50,490 bases of DNA, taken from contig JAMOVS010000047.1 in NCBI GenBank assembly GCA_027061845.1, forward strand, positions 1 through 50,490, read 5' to 3'. Both the position numbers and the translations under genes were made by a program. The DNA is from Thermaceae bacterium. Lineage in GTDB: Bacteria > Deinococcota > Deinococci > Deinococcales > Marinithermaceae. The notes beneath the pieces are model-generated. The model did not search any database. It saw nothing but the letters and a program-made list of their open reading frames with translations, and was not told the origin of the DNA. Position 1 is the first letter of the stretch. Each line of letters starts with the position of its first letter. This document shows, in pieces, positions 9,032-19,791 of this stretch.

Positions 9032-10768
9032 ATGCTGGAAGGAGTCATTCGGAAGATCGCGGGTCCGGCGGTGATCGCCAAGGGGATGCACGGGGCCCGG
9101 ATGTTCGACATCGTCAAGGTGGGCAAGGAGGGCCTCCTGGGCGAGATCATCCGCCTGGACGGCGACACCGCCTTCGTGCAGGTCTACGAGGACACCTCCG
9201 GGCTCCGGGTGGGCGAGCCGGTGGTGAGCCTCGAGATGCCGCTCTCGGTGGAGCTGGGTCCGGGCATGCTGAACGCCATCTACGACGGCATTCAGCGGCC
9301 CCTGGACAAGATCAAGGAGGTGGCCGGGGAGTTCATCACCCGCGGCCTCTTCGTACCTGCCCTCGACCGGGAGAAGAAGTGGGCCTGGACGCCGGCGAAA
9401 AAGCCCGGCGACCAGGTCACCGGCGGCGACGTGCTGGGCACCGTCCCCGAGTTCCAGTTCACCCACAAGATCCTGGTGCCGCCCGGCGTCACCGGCAAGA
9501 TCAAGGAGATCAAGCCGGAGGGTGAGTACACCGTCGAGGAGGTCGTCGCCGTACTGGAGGACGGGACCGAGCTCAAGATGTACCACACCTGGCCGGTGCG
9601 GAAGGCCCGCCCGATCCAGAAGAAGCTCGACCCCGACGAGCCCTTCCTCACCGGGATGCGGATCCTGGACGTCCTCTTCCCCCTGGCCATGGGCGGTACC
9701 GCCGCCATCCCGGGGCCCTTCGGCTCGGGGAAGACGGTGACCCAGCAGTCGCTGGCCAAGTGGTCCAACGCCGACATCGTGGTCTACATCGGCTGCGGCG
9801 AGCGGGGCAACGAGATGACCGACGTGCTGGTCGAGTTCCCCGAGCTCGTGGACCCCAAGACCGGCGGCCCCCTGATGCACCGCACGGTGCTGATCGCCAA
9901 CACCTCGAACATGCCGGTGGCCGCCCGTGAGGCCAGCATCTACGTGGGGGTGACCATCGCCGAGTACTTCCGAGACCAGGGCTACGCGGTGGCGCTGATG
10001 GCCGACTCGACCAGCCGCTGGGCCGAGGCGCTGCGGGAGATCAGCTCCCGGCTGGAGGAGATGCCGGCGGAGGAGGGCTACCCGCCCTACCTGGCGGCCC
10101 GCCTGGCGGCCTTCTACGAGCGCGCCGGCCGCACCATCAGCCTGGCCGAGGAGCCCGGGGCGGTGACCATCGTCGGCGCGGTGAGCCCGCCCGGCGGCGA
10201 CATGTCGGAGCCGGTCACCCAGTCCACCCTGCGGATCGTCGGCGCCTTCTGGCGGCTGGACGCCTCGCTCGCCTACCGGCGCCACTTCCCGGCGATCAAC
10301 TGGAACGGCTCCTACTCGCTCTTCACCCCGATCCTCGACCCCTGGTACAAAAGCCACGTGGCCGAGGACTACCCGGAGAAGCGGGACGCGATCGGCGAGC
10401 TCCTGCAGCGCGAGGCCAGCCTGCAGGAGGTGGTCCAGCTGGTCGGCCCCGACGCGCTCCAGGACGCCGAGCGGCTGATCATCGAGGTGGGCCGGCTGAT
10501 CCGCGAGGGCTTCCTGCAGCAAAACGCCTTCGACCCGGTGGACGCCTACTGCTCCTTGAAGAAGGCCTACGGCATGATGACCATGATCCTCGAGTTCTAC
10601 AAGGCGGCCGAGGCGGCGATCCAGGCTGGCACCCCGATCGAGGAGATCATCGGCCTGCCGGTGATCGAGAAGATCGCCCGCGCCCGCTACGTGCCCGAGG
10701 ACGAGTTCCCGGCCTACCTCGAGGAGGTCCTCAAGGAGATCGACCAGGCCCTCAAGGCCACGGCGTAA
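9032..10768 (+). CDS. atpA: V/A-type ATP synthase catalytic subunit A
   Basis: P-loop [32 protein letters not shown]. Confidence 0.98.
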   Translation: MLEGVIRKIAGPAVIAKGMHGARMFDIVKVGKEGLLGEIIRLDGDTAFVQVYEDTSGLRVGEPVVSLEMPLSVELGPGMLNAIYDGIQRPLDKIKEVAGEFITRGLFVPALDREKKWAWTPAKKPGDQVTGGDVLGTVPEFQFTHKILVPPGVTGKIKEIKPEGEYTVEEVVAVLEDGTELKMYHTWPVRKARPIQKKLDPDEPFLTGMRILDVLFPLAMGGTAAIPGPFGSGKTVTQQSLAKWSNADIVVYIGCGERGNEMTDVLVEFPELVDPKTGGPLMHRTVLIANTSNMPVAAREASIYVGVTIAEYFRDQGYAVALMADSTSRWAEALREISSRLEEMPAEEGYPPYLAARLAAFYERAGRTISLAEEPGAVTIVGAVSPPGGDMSEPVTQSTLRIVGAFWRLDASLAYRRHFPAINWNGSYSLFTPILDPWYKSHVAEDYPEKRDAIGELLQREASLQEVVQLVGPDALQDAERLIIEVGRLIREGFLQQNAFDPVDAYCSLKKAYGMMTMILEFYKAAEAAIQAGTPIEEIIGLPVIEKIARARYVPEDEFPAYLEEVLKEIDQALKATA

Positions 10769-10777
10769 GGAGGGAGC

Positions 10778-12187
<1,410 letters not shown>

Positions 12188-12202
12188 CCGAAAGGGGGAT
12201 CC

Positions 12203-12826
12203 GTGGAGCAGATCAGCCCCACCCGCATGACCCTTCTCCAAAAGCGGAACCAGAAGAAGCTGGCGGAGAAGGGGGCCGACCTCCTGAAGAAGAAGCGGGA
12301 CGCGCTGGTCACCGAGTTCTTCGACCTGGTGGCGGGCACCGTCGCCGCCCGCGAGCGGCTGACGGCGGCGGCCAAGGAGGCCTACCTGGCGCTCTTCCTG
12401 GCCAAGGCCTTCGACGGGCCCGAGGCGGTCGAGGCGCTGGCGCTGGGGATGCGCCCGGTGGAGGGGGTCGAGGCCGAGGTGGAGAACGTCTGGGGCACCA
12501 AGGTCCCCCGCCTCCAGGTGACCTGGCCGGCGCGGGCGACCGCCAGCCCGATCGCCACCGGGGGGCAGACGCTCGCCGCCCAGCGCGCCTTCCGCGAGTT
12601 CGCCGAGGCCCTGGTCGAGGTGGCCAACACCGAGACCCGGCTCCGGATGATCGGCGAGGAGATCAAGAAGACCACCCGCCGGGTGAACGCGCTGGAGCAG
12701 GTGGTGATCCCCGACCTCGAGGCCCAGGTCCGCTACATCCGCCAGGTCCTGGAGCAGCGCGAGCGCGAGGACAACTTCCGCCTCAAGAAGATCAAGAGCA
12801 AGATGGAGTCGCGCGAGCGCGGCTAG
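12203..12826 (+). CDS. atpD: V/A-type ATP synthase subunit D (GTG start)
   Basis: ISPTRMTLLQKRNQKKLAEKGADLLKKKRDAL. Confidence 0.96.
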   Translation: MEQISPTRMTLLQKRNQKKLAEKGADLLKKKRDALVTEFFDLVAGTVAARERLTAAAKEAYLALFLAKAFDGPEAVEALALGMRPVEGVEAEVENVWGTKVPRLQVTWPARATASPIATGGQTLAAQRAFREFAEALVEVANTETRLRMIGEEIKKTTRRVNALEQVVIPDLEAQVRYIRQVLEQREREDNFRLKKIKSKMESRERG

Positions 12827-12827
12827 C

Positions 12828-12853
12828 GAAGGGCCGGCGGACGCCGGCCCTTC
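12828..12853. terminator. Bidirectional hairpin between the convergent atpD and dipeptidase genes
   Basis: GAAGGGCCGGC-GGAC-GCCGGCCCTTC, perfect 11-bp stem with 4-nt loop; no strong U tract. Confidence 0.7.
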
Positions 12854-13861
12854 TCAGTCGGGCAGGGCCCGTTCCCGGAGAAAGCGGAGCCAGTTCTCCC
12901 CCAGCACCCCGGCGGCCTGGGGGCCGAAGAGGGGGGCGAGCTTGGTCCAGTCCCGGTGGGAGCGGATCCCTTGGGGCAGGCTCTCGGCGCCGAAGCCGCC
13001 GTCCATGTCCGAGCCGATCCCGACCGCCTCCCAGCCGAGCACCCGGGCCACCGCCTCGGCGTGCCTTTGCACGCGGGCGAGCGGGGTGGCGGGGTCGGTG
13101 CGCTCCCACCCGGGGTCCAAAAAGCGGTTATAAAGCACGATCCCGACCACCGCCCTCCGGCCCTTCAAGGCGGCGAGCTGGGCCTCGGTGAGGTGGCGGT
13201 TTTCCGGCCCCCCGGCGAGGGGGCGGAAGTTCGCGTGGGAGACCAGGACCGGGCCGGAGAAGGCCTCGAGCGCTTCGTAATACGCGGCCTCCGAGAGGTG
13301 GGAAAGATCGAGGGCGAGGCCGGCCTCCTCCATGGCGGCGAGCAGCTCCCGGCCCGCCGGGGTGAGGCCCTTTTTTCCCCGGGTCCCGCCGGCGTAGCGG
13401 GTGTCCTGCCAGGCGGGGCCGAGCAGGCGGAGGCCCTCCTTGGCCCAAAGCGCCACCTCCTCGGGGCGCCGCACCGGCTCCGCCCCCTCCATCAGCAGCA
13501 CCAGGCCGGGGACCCGGTCCTCCTGCCAGGCCCGGAGGTGGGCCTCGAGGTCGGCCCGGCTTGCGATCAGCCGCACCCGGCCCGCGTCCCGCCAGCGGCG
13601 GTAGCGGTCGAGCTGGGCCCGGGCCGCCCGGTGGGCGAGCTCGGGGTCCGGGTACCGGCCGGGGTCGACGAAGAGGGTGGCGAAGGCGAGCGCGACCCCC
13701 GCCTCTTGGAGCTCGGGGAGCGAGACGCTCGGCCGGTAGGGGCTCCTTTGCCGGGTGCGCAGCTCGGGGAGGGCGAGCTCCAGGTCCCAGCCGTGCTCGA
13801 TCGCGTTGTAGGCCAGGTCCAGGTGGGCGTCGACCAGGCGGTAGTCCACGCGCCCCAGCAT
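12854..13861 (-). CDS. Membrane dipeptidase (peptidase M19 family)
   Basis: VDAHLDLAYNAIEHGWDLE, LDLSHLSEAAYYEALEAFSGPVLVSHAN, GIGSDMDGGFGAE. Confidence 0.92.
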   Translation of the reverse strand: MLGRVDYRLVDAHLDLAYNAIEHGWDLELALPELRTRQRSPYRPSVSLPELQEAGVALAFATLFVDPGRYPDPELAHRAARAQLDRYRRWRDAGRVRLIASRADLEAHLRAWQEDRVPGLVLLMEGAEPVRRPEEVALWAKEGLRLLGPAWQDTRYAGGTRGKKGLTPAGRELLAAMEEAGLALDLSHLSEAAYYEALEAFSGPVLVSHANFRPLAGGPENRHLTEAQLAALKGRRAVVGIVLYNRFLDPGWERTDPATPLARVQRHAEAVARVLGWEAVGIGSDMDGGFGAESLPQGIRSHRDWTKLAPLFGPQAAGVLGENWLRFLRERALPD

Positions 13862-13866
13862 ACGGG

Positions 13867-14760
13867 CTAGGTCCCCCGGGCCAGCCCCTGAACCAGGGCC
13901 AGCAGCCGGGCCTCGGGGTCGGCGCCGGTCTTGATCGCCAGCTCGGCCTCGAGGAGCCGGGAAAGCGAGCGGCGCACCCGCTGCCCCCCCAGCTTGCGGT
14001 AGGCGGCCAGCAGCCGCCGGGCGGAGTAGGGGGCGACCCCGAGGGCGCGGGCGACCTCGGCCTCGCGGGCCTTGGGCTCGGCCTCGAGCAGGAAGCCCAG
14101 CTCGGCCAGCTTGGTGTAGTGCCAGGTCAGCGCCCCCAGCAGCTTGAGCGGGGCCTCGCCGCGGGCCAGGAGCTGCTGGGTCAGGGAGAGCGCCCGGCCC
14201 GCCTCGCGGCGGGCGATCGGCTCCAAGAGGTCGAAGGCCGAGCTCGCCGGCGGCCAGGCGAGCAGCGGCAGCACCCGCTCGGGGGTGATCGGGGGCGGGA
14301 GCAGGGCGAGCTTTTCCACCTCCCGGACCAGCCCCTCGGTGTCGGCCTCGCTCTCGGCGAGCAGGTGGACCACCGCCGCCGGCGCCTTGAGGCCGCGCTT
14401 TTTCAGCAGGTTCTGCACGAAGACGGTGCGCTCCCGGAAGCGGGGGGTGGGGAAGGGGCGGACCTCGCCGCGGTGCTTGTAAAAGCGGGTGCGCCCCGAG
14501 CTCGCCTTGGGGTCGTAGATCAAGAGGTCGCGGGCGGACGCCAGCCGGTCCAGCGGCTCCTTGATCCGCTTCCAGCCGGCCTCGTCGAGCTCGGAGAAGT
14601 CCAGGATCCCGTCCTCGCTCCCAAAGAGCGCCGGCTGGGCGAGCGCCGCGATCGTCTCCGGAGTCCCCGGCAGCAGGCGGGGAGGGAGGCTCCGGAGCCG
14701 GGCCTCGGTCTTGGCGGCCTCCCGGGCCAGGTAGGGATCGCCGGTGAACGCGATCAGCAT
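13867..14760 (-). CDS. holA: DNA polymerase III subunit delta
   Basis: Delta-like organisation: MLIAFTGDPYLAREAAKTEAR...ELAIKTGADPEARLLALVQGLA. Confidence 0.85.
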   Translation of the reverse strand: MLIAFTGDPYLAREAAKTEARLRSLPPRLLPGTPETIAALAQPALFGSEDGILDFSELDEAGWKRIKEPLDRLASARDLLIYDPKASSGRTRFYKHRGEVRPFPTPRFRERTVFVQNLLKKRGLKAPAAVVHLLAESEADTEGLVREVEKLALLPPPITPERVLPLLAWPPASSAFDLLEPIARREAGRALSLTQQLLARGEAPLKLLGALTWHYTKLAELGFLLEAEPKAREAEVARALGVAPYSARRLLAAYRKLGGQRVRRSLSRLLEAELAIKTGADPEARLLALVQGLARGT

Positions 14761-14772
14761 CGCCTTAGGCTA

Positions 14773-14778
14773 TAAGAT
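14773..14778 (+). promoter_or_regulatory. Leaderless-type -10 (TATAAGAT) for the HD-GYP gene
   Basis: TAAGAT 8 nt before the ATG at 14787, in the 26-bp divergent gap with holA. Confidence 0.55.
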
Positions 14779-14786
14779 AAGTCGAT

Positions 14787-16475
14787 ATGGCATTGGGGCT
14801 GGAGCGGGCCGACTCCGAGGTCGGCCACTTCCTCGCCGAGGTCACGCCCGAGGGCGAGGCCCGCTTCCTGAACCACGACCGCGCCTTCGAGCGCATCGTC
14901 GGGGCCCCGCCCCCGCCCCAGGTCAGGCTCGACGCCTTTCACAGCGAGAACCCCGAGGCCCTCCGGCGGGGGCTGGCGCGCCTTTTCGAGGGCGAGTCCC
15001 TGGTCATGCGCCTGGGGCGCAACCGCCGCCGGCTGCTCTTTTCGCTCTACCCCATCGATGGCCGCCCCCTCCGCGTGGTGGGCACGGTGGTGGACGCCAC
15101 CGAGGGCTACCGCCACGAGCTGCTCCTGCGGGTGACCGAAGAGCTCCGGGAGATGGGGCCGGAGGAGGCGCTTGCCCGGTTGCAGGAGCTCCTCGCCGAG
15201 GAGCTCGAGGGCGTCCGGGTGGAACGGGTGCGGGAATGGCCCCGGGAGCTGCCCCGGGACCGGGCGGGGAGCCACCGGGGGGCCTGGTATCTGCCCCTGG
15301 CCGGCGGCGGGCTGCGGCTTTCCGGGCGCGAGCTCAGCGAGGGGGAGGTCGGTTTTCTGAAGCGGCTGGCCCGGGGGGTGCGCCTGGCCGAGGAGCACCG
15401 CCGGGCGGTGCAGTGGGCGACCCGGCGGGAGGAGGCCTACCTGCAGCTCCTCTCGATGGCCAACAACCTCGAGGCCGAGCGCCAGCCCGAGCGGATCCTC
15501 GAGCTCACGCTGGAGTTTTTGCTCTCGCTCACCGGCATGGAGGCGGGGATCTTCGCCCGCCTCCGGGGGCGGCGGCTGCGGCCCGAGCTGGTGGTGGGCA
15601 AGCTGGCCGGCCGCATGCTCGAGGACTACGAGCGGCTGCGCCCCCCGGTCTTGCGGCGGACGGTGAAGGAGGCCTTCCGCCGCCGCCGCATCGTGGAGGA
15701 GCTGGCCCGGGCGGAGGAGGCCCTCGACGGGGTGCCGGTGCGGGCGGTGGTGGTGGCGCCGCTTTGGGTTTCGGGCCGGCCCTACGGCGCGGTCGAGCTC
15801 TTGAGCTCCGAGGCCGGCGGGCTTTCCGACGAGCAGCGGGAGATCTTCAACCTGGCGGTGCGCCGGCTGGAGCGTTCGCTGGAACGGGCGGAGTACCTGA
15901 GGGAGCTCTTGCGCACCCGGGAGGCGATCTTGAAGAGCTTCGGCCGCATCCTCGAGCACCGCGACCTGGAGACCCGGGGCCATACCGACCGGGTGGTGCG
16001 GCTGACCGAGCTGCTGGGAAGGCGCTTCGGCTACCGCGGCCAGCGGCTGGAGGCGCTCCGCTGGGGGGCCTACCTGCACGACATCGGCAAGCTGGGCATC
16101 CCCGACGCCGTGCTTTTGAAGCCGGGGGCGCTCTCCGAGACCGAGTGGGAGGTGATGCGGAGCCACCCGGTGGTGGCGGTGGAGATGCTGGAGCCGCTCG
16201 GCTTCCTCCCCGAGATCACCCTGAACGTGGTGCGCCACCACCACGAGCGCTGGGACGGCTCCGGCTACCCCGACGGCCTAAAGGGCGAGGCCATCCCGCT
16301 GGAGGCGCGGATCTTCGCCGTCGCCGACGTCTTCGACGCCCTGATCAGCCGGCGGCCCTACAAGCAGGCCTGGCCGTTGGAGCGGGCCGCCCGGGAGCTC
16401 GCGAGCGAGGCCGGCAAGAGCCTCGATCCCCGGGTGGTCGAGGCTTTTCTGGACGCCCTCCGGGCCGATCGCTGA
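14787..16475 (+). CDS. PAS/GAF-like sensor with C-terminal HD-GYP domain (probable c-di-GMP phosphodiesterase)
   Basis: RGHTDRVVRLTELLG, HDIGKLGIPDAVLLKPGALSETE, RHHHERWDGSGYPDGLKGEAIPLEARIFAVADVFDA. Confidence 0.92.
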   Translation: MALGLERADSEVGHFLAEVTPEGEARFLNHDRAFERIVGAPPPPQVRLDAFHSENPEALRRGLARLFEGESLVMRLGRNRRRLLFSLYPIDGRPLRVVGTVVDATEGYRHELLLRVTEELREMGPEEALARLQELLAEELEGVRVERVREWPRELPRDRAGSHRGAWYLPLAGGGLRLSGRELSEGEVGFLKRLARGVRLAEEHRRAVQWATRREEAYLQLLSMANNLEAERQPERILELTLEFLLSLTGMEAGIFARLRGRRLRPELVVGKLAGRMLEDYERLRPPVLRRTVKEAFRRRRIVEELARAEEALDGVPVRAVVVAPLWVSGRPYGAVELLSSEAGGLSDEQREIFNLAVRRLERSLERAEYLRELLRTREAILKSFGRILEHRDLETRGHTDRVVRLTELLGRRFGYRGQRLEALRWGAYLHDIGKLGIPDAVLLKPGALSETEWEVMRSHPVVAVEMLEPLGFLPEITLNVVRHHHERWDGSGYPDGLKGEAIPLEARIFAVADVFDALISRRPYKQAWPLERAARELASEAGKSLDPRVVEAFLDALRADR

Positions 16476-16481
16476 GCCGGG

Positions 16482-17030
16482 CTAGCCGCGCAGCTTGGCG
16501 AAAAGGGCGCGGAAGAGCTCGGGGTGGTCGGGCCAGGCCCGGGAGGTAAAGAGGTGGCCGTCGATCACCACCGCCTGGTCGAGGAAGGTGGCGCCGGCCA
16601 GCTCGACGTCGGGTTTCAGCGCCGGGTAGGCGGTGACGGTGCGGCCCTTGAGCACGCCCGCCGCCGCCAGGATCAAGGCGGCGTGGCAGATGCCGCCCAC
16701 CGGCTTTTCGGTGTCGAAGAAGTGGCGCACGATCTCGAGGGCGCCGGGTTCGTTCCGGATCCACTCCGGGGCCCGGCCGCCGGGGAGGTAGAGGACGTCG
16801 TACTCGGCGGGGTTGACCTCGGCGAAGGAGGCGGTGGCCTCCACCCGGTAGCCGGGTTTCTCGGTGTAGGTGCCGAAGCCCGGCTCGAAGTCGTGGACCA
16901 CCGTCTTGACCACGCCCTTCGTCGGGGCCGCCACCGTCACCGCGAACCCCTCCTCCAGAAAGCGCTGCAACGGGTACATCACCTCGAGCGCCTCGCCGGC
17001 GTCGCCGGTCAGGATCAGGACCTTTTTCAT
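16482..17030 (-). CDS. DJ-1/PfpI family protein
   Basis: VLILTGDAGEALEVMYPLQRFLEEGF, GGICHAALILAAAGVLKGR nucleophile elbow. Confidence 0.92.
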   Translation of the reverse strand: MKKVLILTGDAGEALEVMYPLQRFLEEGFAVTVAAPTKGVVKTVVHDFEPGFGTYTEKPGYRVEATASFAEVNPAEYDVLYLPGGRAPEWIRNEPGALEIVRHFFDTEKPVGGICHAALILAAAGVLKGRTVTAYPALKPDVELAGATFLDQAVVIDGHLFTSRAWPDHPELFRALFAKLRG

Positions 17031-17064
17031 CCTCGCCCCCTTCCAGGCGATCTTACCCCGAAGT

Positions 17065-18222
17065 TCAGAAGGCGGCCAGACCGGTGATCTCGCGCCCCAG
17101 GATCAGGGTGTGGATGTCGTGGGTGCCCTCGTAGGTGTAGACCGACTCCAGGTTGAGCATGTGGCGGATGGCGTGGTACTCCAGGGTGATCCCGTTCGCC
17201 CCCAGGATGTCCCGGGCCAGGCGGGCGGCGTGGAGGGCGGCGTAGGTGTTGTCCCGCTTCGCCAGCGAGACCTGGGTGTGGTGGAGCTTGCCCTCGTCCT
17301 TGAGCCGGGCGAGCCGCCAGACCAGGAGGAGCCCCTTGGTGTGCTCGGCCAGCATCCAGGCGAGCTTTTCCTGGACCAGCTGCTTCTTGGCGATGGGCTC
17401 GCCGAAGGTCTTGCGGGAGAGGGCGAAGTCGCGGGCCTCTTCAAAGACCGCTTCCAGCGCGCCCAGCACCCCCCAGGCGATGCCGTAGCGGGCCTGGGTG
17501 AGGCAGGAGAGCGGGGGTTTCAGCCCCTCGGCCTGGGGCAGGCGGAGGGAATCGGGGATGCGGACGTCCTCGAGGACCAGCTCCGAGGTCACGCTCGCCC
17601 TTAGGCTCATCTTCGACTTGATCTCGGGGGCGGAAAAGCCCGGGGTGTCGGTGGGCACGATGAAGCCGCGGATCACCCCTTCCTCGTCCTTGGCCCAGAC
17701 GATGGCGATATCGGCGATGGTGCCGTTGGTGATCCACATCTTGGTGCCGTTTAGGATCCAGTGGTCGCCGTCTTTCTTGGCCCGGGTCTTCATGTTGCCG
17801 CCGGGGTCGGAGCCGCCGTCGGGCTCGGTGAGGCCGAAGGCGCCCACCATCTCGCCGGCGGCGAGTTTCGGGAGGAACTCCCGCTTTTGCTCCTCGGAGC
17901 CGTAGGCGAAGATCGGGTACATCACCAAGGCGCCCTGGACGCTCGCGAAGCTTCGGAGCCCGGAGTCGATGCGCTCGAGCTCGTACATGATCAGGCCGTA
18001 GGCGGCGTTGGAGACGCCGGCGGCGCCGTATTCTTCGGGCAGGTTGGCTCCCAAAAATCCCATCGCGCCGAACTTCGGGATCAGCTGGGTGGGGAAGGTG
18101 CCGGCCTCCCACCACTCGCGGATCTGGGGCAGGGCCTCGGCCTCGAGGAACTTGCGGGCCGCTTTCTGGATTTCACGCTCTTCGTCGCTGAGGAGTTCTT
18201 GGATGCGGGCGAAGTCCAGCAT
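17065..18222 (-). CDS. Acyl-CoA dehydrogenase, glutaryl-CoA dehydrogenase-like
   Basis: MVGAFGLTEPDGGSDPGG, YTYEGTHDIHTLILGREITG; start MLDFARIQELL at 18222, not the 883-aa ORF. Confidence 0.92.
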   Translation of the reverse strand: MLDFARIQELLSDEEREIQKAARKFLEAEALPQIREWWEAGTFPTQLIPKFGAMGFLGANLPEEYGAAGVSNAAYGLIMYELERIDSGLRSFASVQGALVMYPIFAYGSEEQKREFLPKLAAGEMVGAFGLTEPDGGSDPGGNMKTRAKKDGDHWILNGTKMWITNGTIADIAIVWAKDEEGVIRGFIVPTDTPGFSAPEIKSKMSLRASVTSELVLEDVRIPDSLRLPQAEGLKPPLSCLTQARYGIAWGVLGALEAVFEEARDFALSRKTFGEPIAKKQLVQEKLAWMLAEHTKGLLLVWRLARLKDEGKLHHTQVSLAKRDNTYAALHAARLARDILGANGITLEYHAIRHMLNLESVYTYEGTHDIHTLILGREITGLAAF

Positions 18223-18228
18223 GTCCGT

Positions 18229-18234
18229 ACTATA
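18229..18234 (-). promoter_or_regulatory. Leaderless-type -10 (TATAGT) for the acyl-CoA dehydrogenase
   Basis: TATAGT 6 nt upstream of the ATG at 18222 on the minus strand. Confidence 0.55.
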
Positions 18235-18257
18235 TTGCGTTTTTTCGCCGGCGGGCT

Positions 18258-18287
18258 TTGACAAAGCAAGGCTACGAGCCGTAGCAT
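18258..18287 (+). promoter_or_regulatory. Promoter of TRAP-TAXI operon (TTGACA-N18-TAGCAT)
   Basis: TTGACA 18258-18263, TAGCAT 18282-18287; followed by strong SD GAGGAGGTGAT. Confidence 0.75.
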
Positions 18288-18321
18288 GGGCGCGTAAAGG
18301 TTTCCGAGGAGGTGATCGTAG

Positions 18322-19293
18322 TTGAAGAAAGTCCATGTTATCGCATTGGCGGTCTTGCTCCTGGCCGGGCTGGCCGCGGCCAAAACCGTCCGCATCTCCA
18401 TCGCCACCGGCGGCACCGGCGGCGTGTACTACCCGCTGGGCGGGGGCATGGCCGAGATCTGGAGCAAGTACGTTCCCGGCGTCGAGGCCAGCGCCGAGGT
18501 CACCGGCGCCTCGGTGGAGAACGTGCGCCTGGTGGTCTCGGGCAAGGCCCAGGTGGCGCTCGGGACCAGCGGCGTGGTGGTGCAGGCCTACAAGGGCGAG
18601 GGCAAGTTCGAGAAGTTCGGTGCTCAGCCCATCCTGGCCATCGGCGCCATGTACCCCAACGCCTGGCAGTTCGTCACCGTGGCCGAGACCGGCATCAAGA
18701 AGATCCCCGACATCAAGGGCAAGCGGGTCTCCACCGGCGCCCCCGGTTCGGGCACCGCGGTGATGACCCGGGCGATCCTGAAGACGCTCGGTTACGAGCC
18801 GGGCAAGGCCTTCAAGGAGTTCCACCTCTCGTTCGCCGAGCAGGTGGCCGCGCTCAAGGACGGCACCATCGACGTCGGCTCCTGGTCGGTGGGGCTCGGC
18901 CCCGGCTCCTTGATCGACCTCTCGACCACCCGCAAGATGGTGCTCATCTGCATGAGCCCCGAGGAGCAGCAGAAGGTCGAGGCCAAGCACCCCTACTACA
19001 AGCCCTTCACCATCCCCGCCGGGACCTACAACGGCGTCGACTACGACTGCCCCACCGTGGGCACCCCGAACGTGCTCTTCGTCAAGGCGGACATGGACGA
19101 GGACCTGGTCTACCAGCTCACCAAGGCGCTCTTTGAGCACAAGGACGAGCTGGAGAAGATCCACCCCGCGGCCAAGACGATCAGCCCCGAGTACGTCCTG
19201 CAGGCGACCTTGATCCCGCTGCACCCCGGCGCCATCCGCTACTACGAGGAAGCGGGCTACCAGGTACCCGATCACCTGAAGCCCAAGAAGTAA
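18322..19293 (+). CDS. TAXI-family TRAP transporter solute-binding protein (TTG start)
   Basis: Signal peptide MKKVHVIALAVLLLAGLAAA, ISIATGGTGGVYYPLGGGMAEIWSKY. Confidence 0.94.
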   Translation: MKKVHVIALAVLLLAGLAAAKTVRISIATGGTGGVYYPLGGGMAEIWSKYVPGVEASAEVTGASVENVRLVVSGKAQVALGTSGVVVQAYKGEGKFEKFGAQPILAIGAMYPNAWQFVTVAETGIKKIPDIKGKRVSTGAPGSGTAVMTRAILKTLGYEPGKAFKEFHLSFAEQVAALKDGTIDVGSWSVGLGPGSLIDLSTTRKMVLICMSPEEQQKVEAKHPYYKPFTIPAGTYNGVDYDCPTVGTPNVLFVKADMDEDLVYQLTKALFEHKDELEKIHPAAKTISPEYVLQATLIPLHPGAIRYYEEAGYQVPDHLKPKK

Positions 19294-19296
19294 GCG

Positions 19297-19791
19297 ATGC
19301 CGAGGCCCGCCCTGGTCTTCACGCTCGCCGGGGTGGGCCTCCTGCTTGCTTCCTGGCCGGTGCCCGGGATGCTGCTCCGCGTCGACGACCGACCGGTGGC
19401 CTGGCTGCCGCTCGCGGACGGCGAGCGGATCGAGCTCACCTGGGTGCACTCGGTCTCGGGGATCGCGGTGCGCGAGGTCTTCCGCTACCGGGGCGGCACC
19501 CTCTACTTCACCGAGACCCACAACCCCTGGTTCGCCGCCGGCCTCGGCGAGGTGCCGGGGCGGGGGCGGGTGGTCTCGGAGGCGGGCCACGCGGTGGCCA
19601 TCGTGGGGATCGACGAGCCCGCCTGGTCGTTCGTCTTCCGCCTGGGGGCGCCCGAGATCGACCACACCCTCTGGTACCGGGGCCGGCCGCTCCGGCTCGC
19701 GCGTTGCTTCCCGCACCAGCGGCTTTCCTGGGAGAAGGTCCGGCGTCCCTGGCTGCTGGCTAGATTTCCGACGAAGGATCCCTGCCTATGA
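19297..19791 (+). CDS. DUF1850 protein, TRAP-TAXI associated
   Basis: ELTWVHSVSGIAVREVFRYRGGTLYFTETHNPWFAAGLGE; located between TAXI SBP and TRAP permease. Confidence 0.85.
   Translation: MPRPALVFTLAGVGLLLASWPVPGMLLRVDDRPVAWLPLADGERIELTWVHSVSGIAVREVFRYRGGTLYFTETHNPWFAAGLGEVPGRGRVVSEAGHAVAIVGIDEPAWSFVFRLGAPEIDHTLWYRGRPLRLARCFPHQRLSWEKVRRPWLLARFPTKDPCL

Noticed and set aside
17065-19716. 883-aa ORF suggesting a novel domain fused to acyl-CoA dehydrogenase
   Set aside because: Upstream part is antisense to the TAXI and DUF1850 genes; the true start is ATG 18222 with a -10 box just upstream.
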